A DNA stretch of 7,760 nt from Anaerolineae bacterium (lineage in GTDB: Bacteria; Chloroflexota; Anaerolineae; JAADDB01), in NCBI GenBank assembly GCA_015486895.1, contig WFQT01000144.1:1-7760 (forward strand). Direction: 5' to 3'. How positions within the stretch are numbered: position 1 is the stretch's first letter; each line of letters starts with the position of its first letter. The notes beneath the pieces were generated by a model. The model searched no databases. It was not told the DNA's origin and saw only the letters and a list, made by a program, of their open reading frames with translations. This document shows positions 5,980 to 7,760 of this stretch, in pieces. The position numbers and the translations under genes are program-made.

Positions 5980-6058
5980 CAGCAGATTAGATAAACCAAA
6001 AATCCGCGGGAATCTGTGCAATCAGTGGGTAGTTTTTTAGTTCTGGCTTGTTCGGATT

Positions 6059-6067
6059 AGGAGGGTG
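6059..6067 (+). promoter_or_regulatory. Strong ribosome binding site of pckA
   Basis: AGGAGGGTG ends 6 nt before ATG 6074. It fixes the start of pckA and predicts efficient translation. Confidence 0.85.
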
Positions 6068-6073
6068 TAAGAA

Positions 6074-7681
6074 ATGCATGAAGAAGGAACACGACACAGT
6101 AAATATGGCGTTGAAAATCATGGTATCTATAACGTAGAAGCTGTGCACTGGAATTTGACGACGCCGGCTTTGTATGAACAGGTTGTACGTCGCCGGGAGG
6201 GCATCATGGCTCATTTAGGCCCCATTGTTGTGCGTACAGGGGTGCATACCGGCCGTTCACCGAATGACAAGTTTATCATCCGCGAGCCAGCCAGCGAGGG
6301 GGAAATCTGGTGGGGTGAAATAAATCGGCCCTTTAGTCAGGAGAAGTTTAATGCTCTATACAACAAAATGACTGCTTATTTGCAAGGCAAGGAGATTTTT
6401 GTACAGGATTGCTTTACCGGGGCCGATCCTGCCCATCGCCTGCCTATCCGCATCATCACAGAAGATGCCTGGCAGAGTCTCTTTGCTCGCAATATGTTCA
6501 TTATCCCCACAAAGGAAGAGTTAGAGAGGCACGTGCCAGAGTTTACCCTTATTGCTGCGCCATCTTTCCGGGCTATACCGGAAATTGATGACACTAACTC
6601 CGATGCTTTTATTCTGATCGACTTTGGCCGTAAAGCGATCCTTATTGGTGGTACCAGCTATGCGGGGGAAATTAAGAAGGCAGTTTTTACAGTGATGAAC
6701 TACCTATTACCTGATAAAGGCGTTTTGCCTATGCACAGTTCTGCCAACGTAGGCGAAAAGGGTGACATTGCTATTTTCTTTGGCCTTTCTGGCACTGGCA
6801 AAACGACTCTTTCCGCTGATCCTGAGCGCCGCCTCATTGGCGATGATGAGCATGGCTGGAGTGAACGCGGCGTTTTCAACTTTGAAGGAGGTTGCTATGC
6901 CAAGGTGATTCACCTTTCGCCGGCAGGAGAACCACAGATTTATGCTACCACGCGCCGTTTCGGTACAATCTTGGAGAACGTGGGCATTGACGTAGCAACG
7001 CGGCGGGTGGATTTGAACGATAATTCGCTTACAGAGAACACTCGTGCTTCCTATCCATTGGGCTACATTGACAACGCTATCCTGAAAGGTATGGCGGCCG
7101 GCCAGCCGGCAAATATTGTTATGCTTACCGCCGACGCTTTCGGCGTTTTGCCGCCCATTGCCCATTTGACGCCGGAACAGGCCATGTACTATTTTCTTTC
7201 TGGTTACACGGCGAAGGTGGCAGGAACGGAGACAGGGATTACCGAGCCGCAGGCAACGTTCAGCGCTTGCTTCGGGGCACCTTTCATGGCTCGGCATCCC
7301 AACGTGTACGCCGAGATGCTGGGGGAGAAAGTCCGCAGACATCACACTGCTGTTTGGTTGGTCAATACTGGCTGGAGTGGCGGGCCTTATGGCGTTGGCA
7401 AGCGAATGAAGCTGGCATACACCAGGGCTATGGTGAAGGCGGCTCTGTCCGGGCACCTAAACAAGGTTCCTACGGTGAATGATCGTATTTTTGGTTTTCA
7501 GGTGCCGACATTTTGCCCCAATGTGCCGGCACAAGTCTTGTCTCCGCGCAATACCTGGCAAGACAAAGATGCGTACGACAAAATGGCGAAGCACTTAGCG
7601 CAGCTCTTCCACGAGAACTTCCAACAGTTTGCTGGTGAAGCATCCGCAGCGGTGCGCAATGCCGGGCCGAAAGTCGGATGA
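6074..7681 (+). CDS. pckA: Phosphoenolpyruvate carboxykinase (ATP), EC 4.1.1.49
   Basis: This cytosolic enzyme converts oxaloacetate and ATP to PEP, CO2 and ADP, the entry step of gluconeogenesis; in some anaerobes it runs in the carboxylating direction. The 535-residue length is normal and the gene is complete. Visible motifs are HTGRSPNDKF (58-67, R61 for substrate), SYAGEIKK (195-202, Y196 and K202), MHSSANVG (220-227, H221 metal ligand), P-loop GLSGTGKTT (237-245, K243), IGDDEHGW (255-262, D258 metal ligand), FNFEGGCYAK (268-277), TENTRASYP (320-328, R324), and the nucleotide-site segment through TGITEPQATFSACFGAPF (387-404). The R, Y, K, H, K and D residues correspond to those known for the E. 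coli enzyme, so activity is expected. The P-loop and absence of GTP-type signatures place it in the ATP-dependent family. A strong ribosome site precedes the start. It is probably transcribed on its own, since a 308-bp spacer separates it from the upstream gene. Confidence 0.98.
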   Translation: MHEEGTRHSKYGVENHGIYNVEAVHWNLTTPALYEQVVRRREGIMAHLGPIVVRTGVHTGRSPNDKFIIREPASEGEIWWGEINRPFSQEKFNALYNKMTAYLQGKEIFVQDCFTGADPAHRLPIRIITEDAWQSLFARNMFIIPTKEELERHVPEFTLIAAPSFRAIPEIDDTNSDAFILIDFGRKAILIGGTSYAGEIKKAVFTVMNYLLPDKGVLPMHSSANVGEKGDIAIFFGLSGTGKTTLSADPERRLIGDDEHGWSERGVFNFEGGCYAKVIHLSPAGEPQIYATTRRFGTILENVGIDVATRRVDLNDNSLTENTRASYPLGYIDNAILKGMAAGQPANIVMLTADAFGVLPPIAHLTPEQAMYYFLSGYTAKVAGTETGITEPQATFSACFGAPFMARHPNVYAEMLGEKVRRHHTAVWLVNTGWSGGPYGVGKRMKLAYTRAMVKAALSGHLNKVPTVNDRIFGFQVPTFCPNVPAQVLSPRNTWQDKDAYDKMAKHLAQLFHENFQQFAGEASAAVRNAGPKVG

Positions 7682-7703
7682 CATTGTTTAGCTAACAGTG
7701 CTG

Positions 7704-7724
7704 GTTCTTGATGGGGGCGAGAAC
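7704..7724 (+). terminator. Weak stem-loop after pckA
   Basis: GTTCTTG (7704-7710) pairs with CGAGAAC (7718-7724), including one G-T wobble, around the loop ATGGGGG. AACAGT (7694-7699) and ACTGTT (7723-7728) offer a competing stem. There is no T-run afterwards, so intrinsic termination is doubtful, but the position 23 nt behind the stop codon fits a 3'-end structure. Confidence 0.3.
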
Positions 7725-7735
7725 TGTTGCCATGA

Positions 7736-7760
7736 GCCTACGGCCTGCCTGTGCGGGCAC
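7736..7760. other. GC-rich sequence cut by the right window edge
   Basis: The last bases hold overlapping small inverted repeats: TGCC (7746-7749) with GGCA (7756-7759), and GTGC (7751-7754) with GCAC (7757-7760). An ATG at 7732 opens a frame to the edge (MSLRPACAG), too short to judge. This could be the first arm of a larger palindromic repeat or the start of a gene. Confidence 0.2.

Larger units (their letters stand above)
5817..6029. repeat. Outer divergent copies of the AATCTGTG repeat
   Basis: CGGATTACACAGATTAC at about 5817-5833 is roughly the reverse complement of GAATCTGTGCAATCAGTGG at about 6010-6029. These copies flank the nested repeat at 5858-5934, so the whole spacer has a larger, imperfect inverted organisation. 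The match is partial (shared AATCTGTG-AATC-GTG core). Confidence 0.4.
5766..6073. other. Repeat-rich spacer between the glycosylphosphotransferase and pckA
   Basis: No gene is seen in these 308 bp. The spacer contains a cluster of CACAGATT / AATCTGTG words in opposing orientations, a GAGCCT / AGGCTC inverted repeat, and the pckA ribosome site at its right end. GTTTTTATTTT at ~5845-5855 is T-rich, but I found no clean stem directly in front of it, so a classic terminator for the upstream gene is not established. I found no convincing -35/-10 pair for pckA. Confidence 0.6.

Noticed and set aside
6707..7456. Minus-strand 249-residue frame
   Set aside because: It lies fully inside pckA, which has every family motif; the antisense frame has no recognisable domain.

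Overview
The window looks like a chromosomal segment of a free-living bacterium, most plausibly a member of the Chloroflexota (Anaerolineae/Caldilinea-like). That assignment is an inference. It rests on a large secreted protein with long Thr-Pro linkers and paired CBM9-like domains, on the style of the membrane glycosylphosphotransferase, and on an ATP-dependent PEP carboxykinase with a long untranslated spacer. No taxonomic marker gene is present.

Layout. (1) Positions 1-3410, minus strand: one uninterrupted reading frame of at least 1136 codons that starts at 3410 and runs off the left edge. It encodes a signal peptide, a TIM-barrel glycosidase-like domain, a beta-sandwich, two CBM9-like domains, and a Thr-Pro linker built from 24-bp tandem repeats. 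(2) Positions 3411-4346: a 0.94-kb gap between divergent genes. It has no convincing ordinary gene but holds several inverted repeats, a 32-residue lipoprotein-like micro-ORF, a good extended -10 promoter inside a dyad, and a ~210-nt leader with a foldable 68-nt element. (3) Positions 4347-5765, plus strand: polyprenyl-phosphate hexose-1-phosphate transferase, the membrane enzyme that starts exopolysaccharide or O-antigen-like repeat units. (4) Positions 5766-6073: a spacer with nested inverted repeats built on CACAGATT / AATCTGTG. (5) Positions 6074-7681, plus strand: pckA, complete with all recognisable active-site motifs. (6) Positions 7682-7760: a short tail with a weak stem-loop and a GC-rich sequence cut by the window edge.

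Functional reading. The left gene probably binds and may cleave polysaccharide outside the cell, and the middle gene starts building a surface polysaccharide. pckA (oxaloacetate to PEP, gluconeogenesis) feeds hexose synthesis in general. They are not an obvious operon: the first pair is divergent, and the second pair is separated by 308 bp of repeat-rich DNA. I see no defence system, CRISPR array, tRNA, rRNA or transposase. The least explained parts are the leader RNA and promoter dyad before the glycosylphosphotransferase, and the CACAGATT repeat cluster before pckA.
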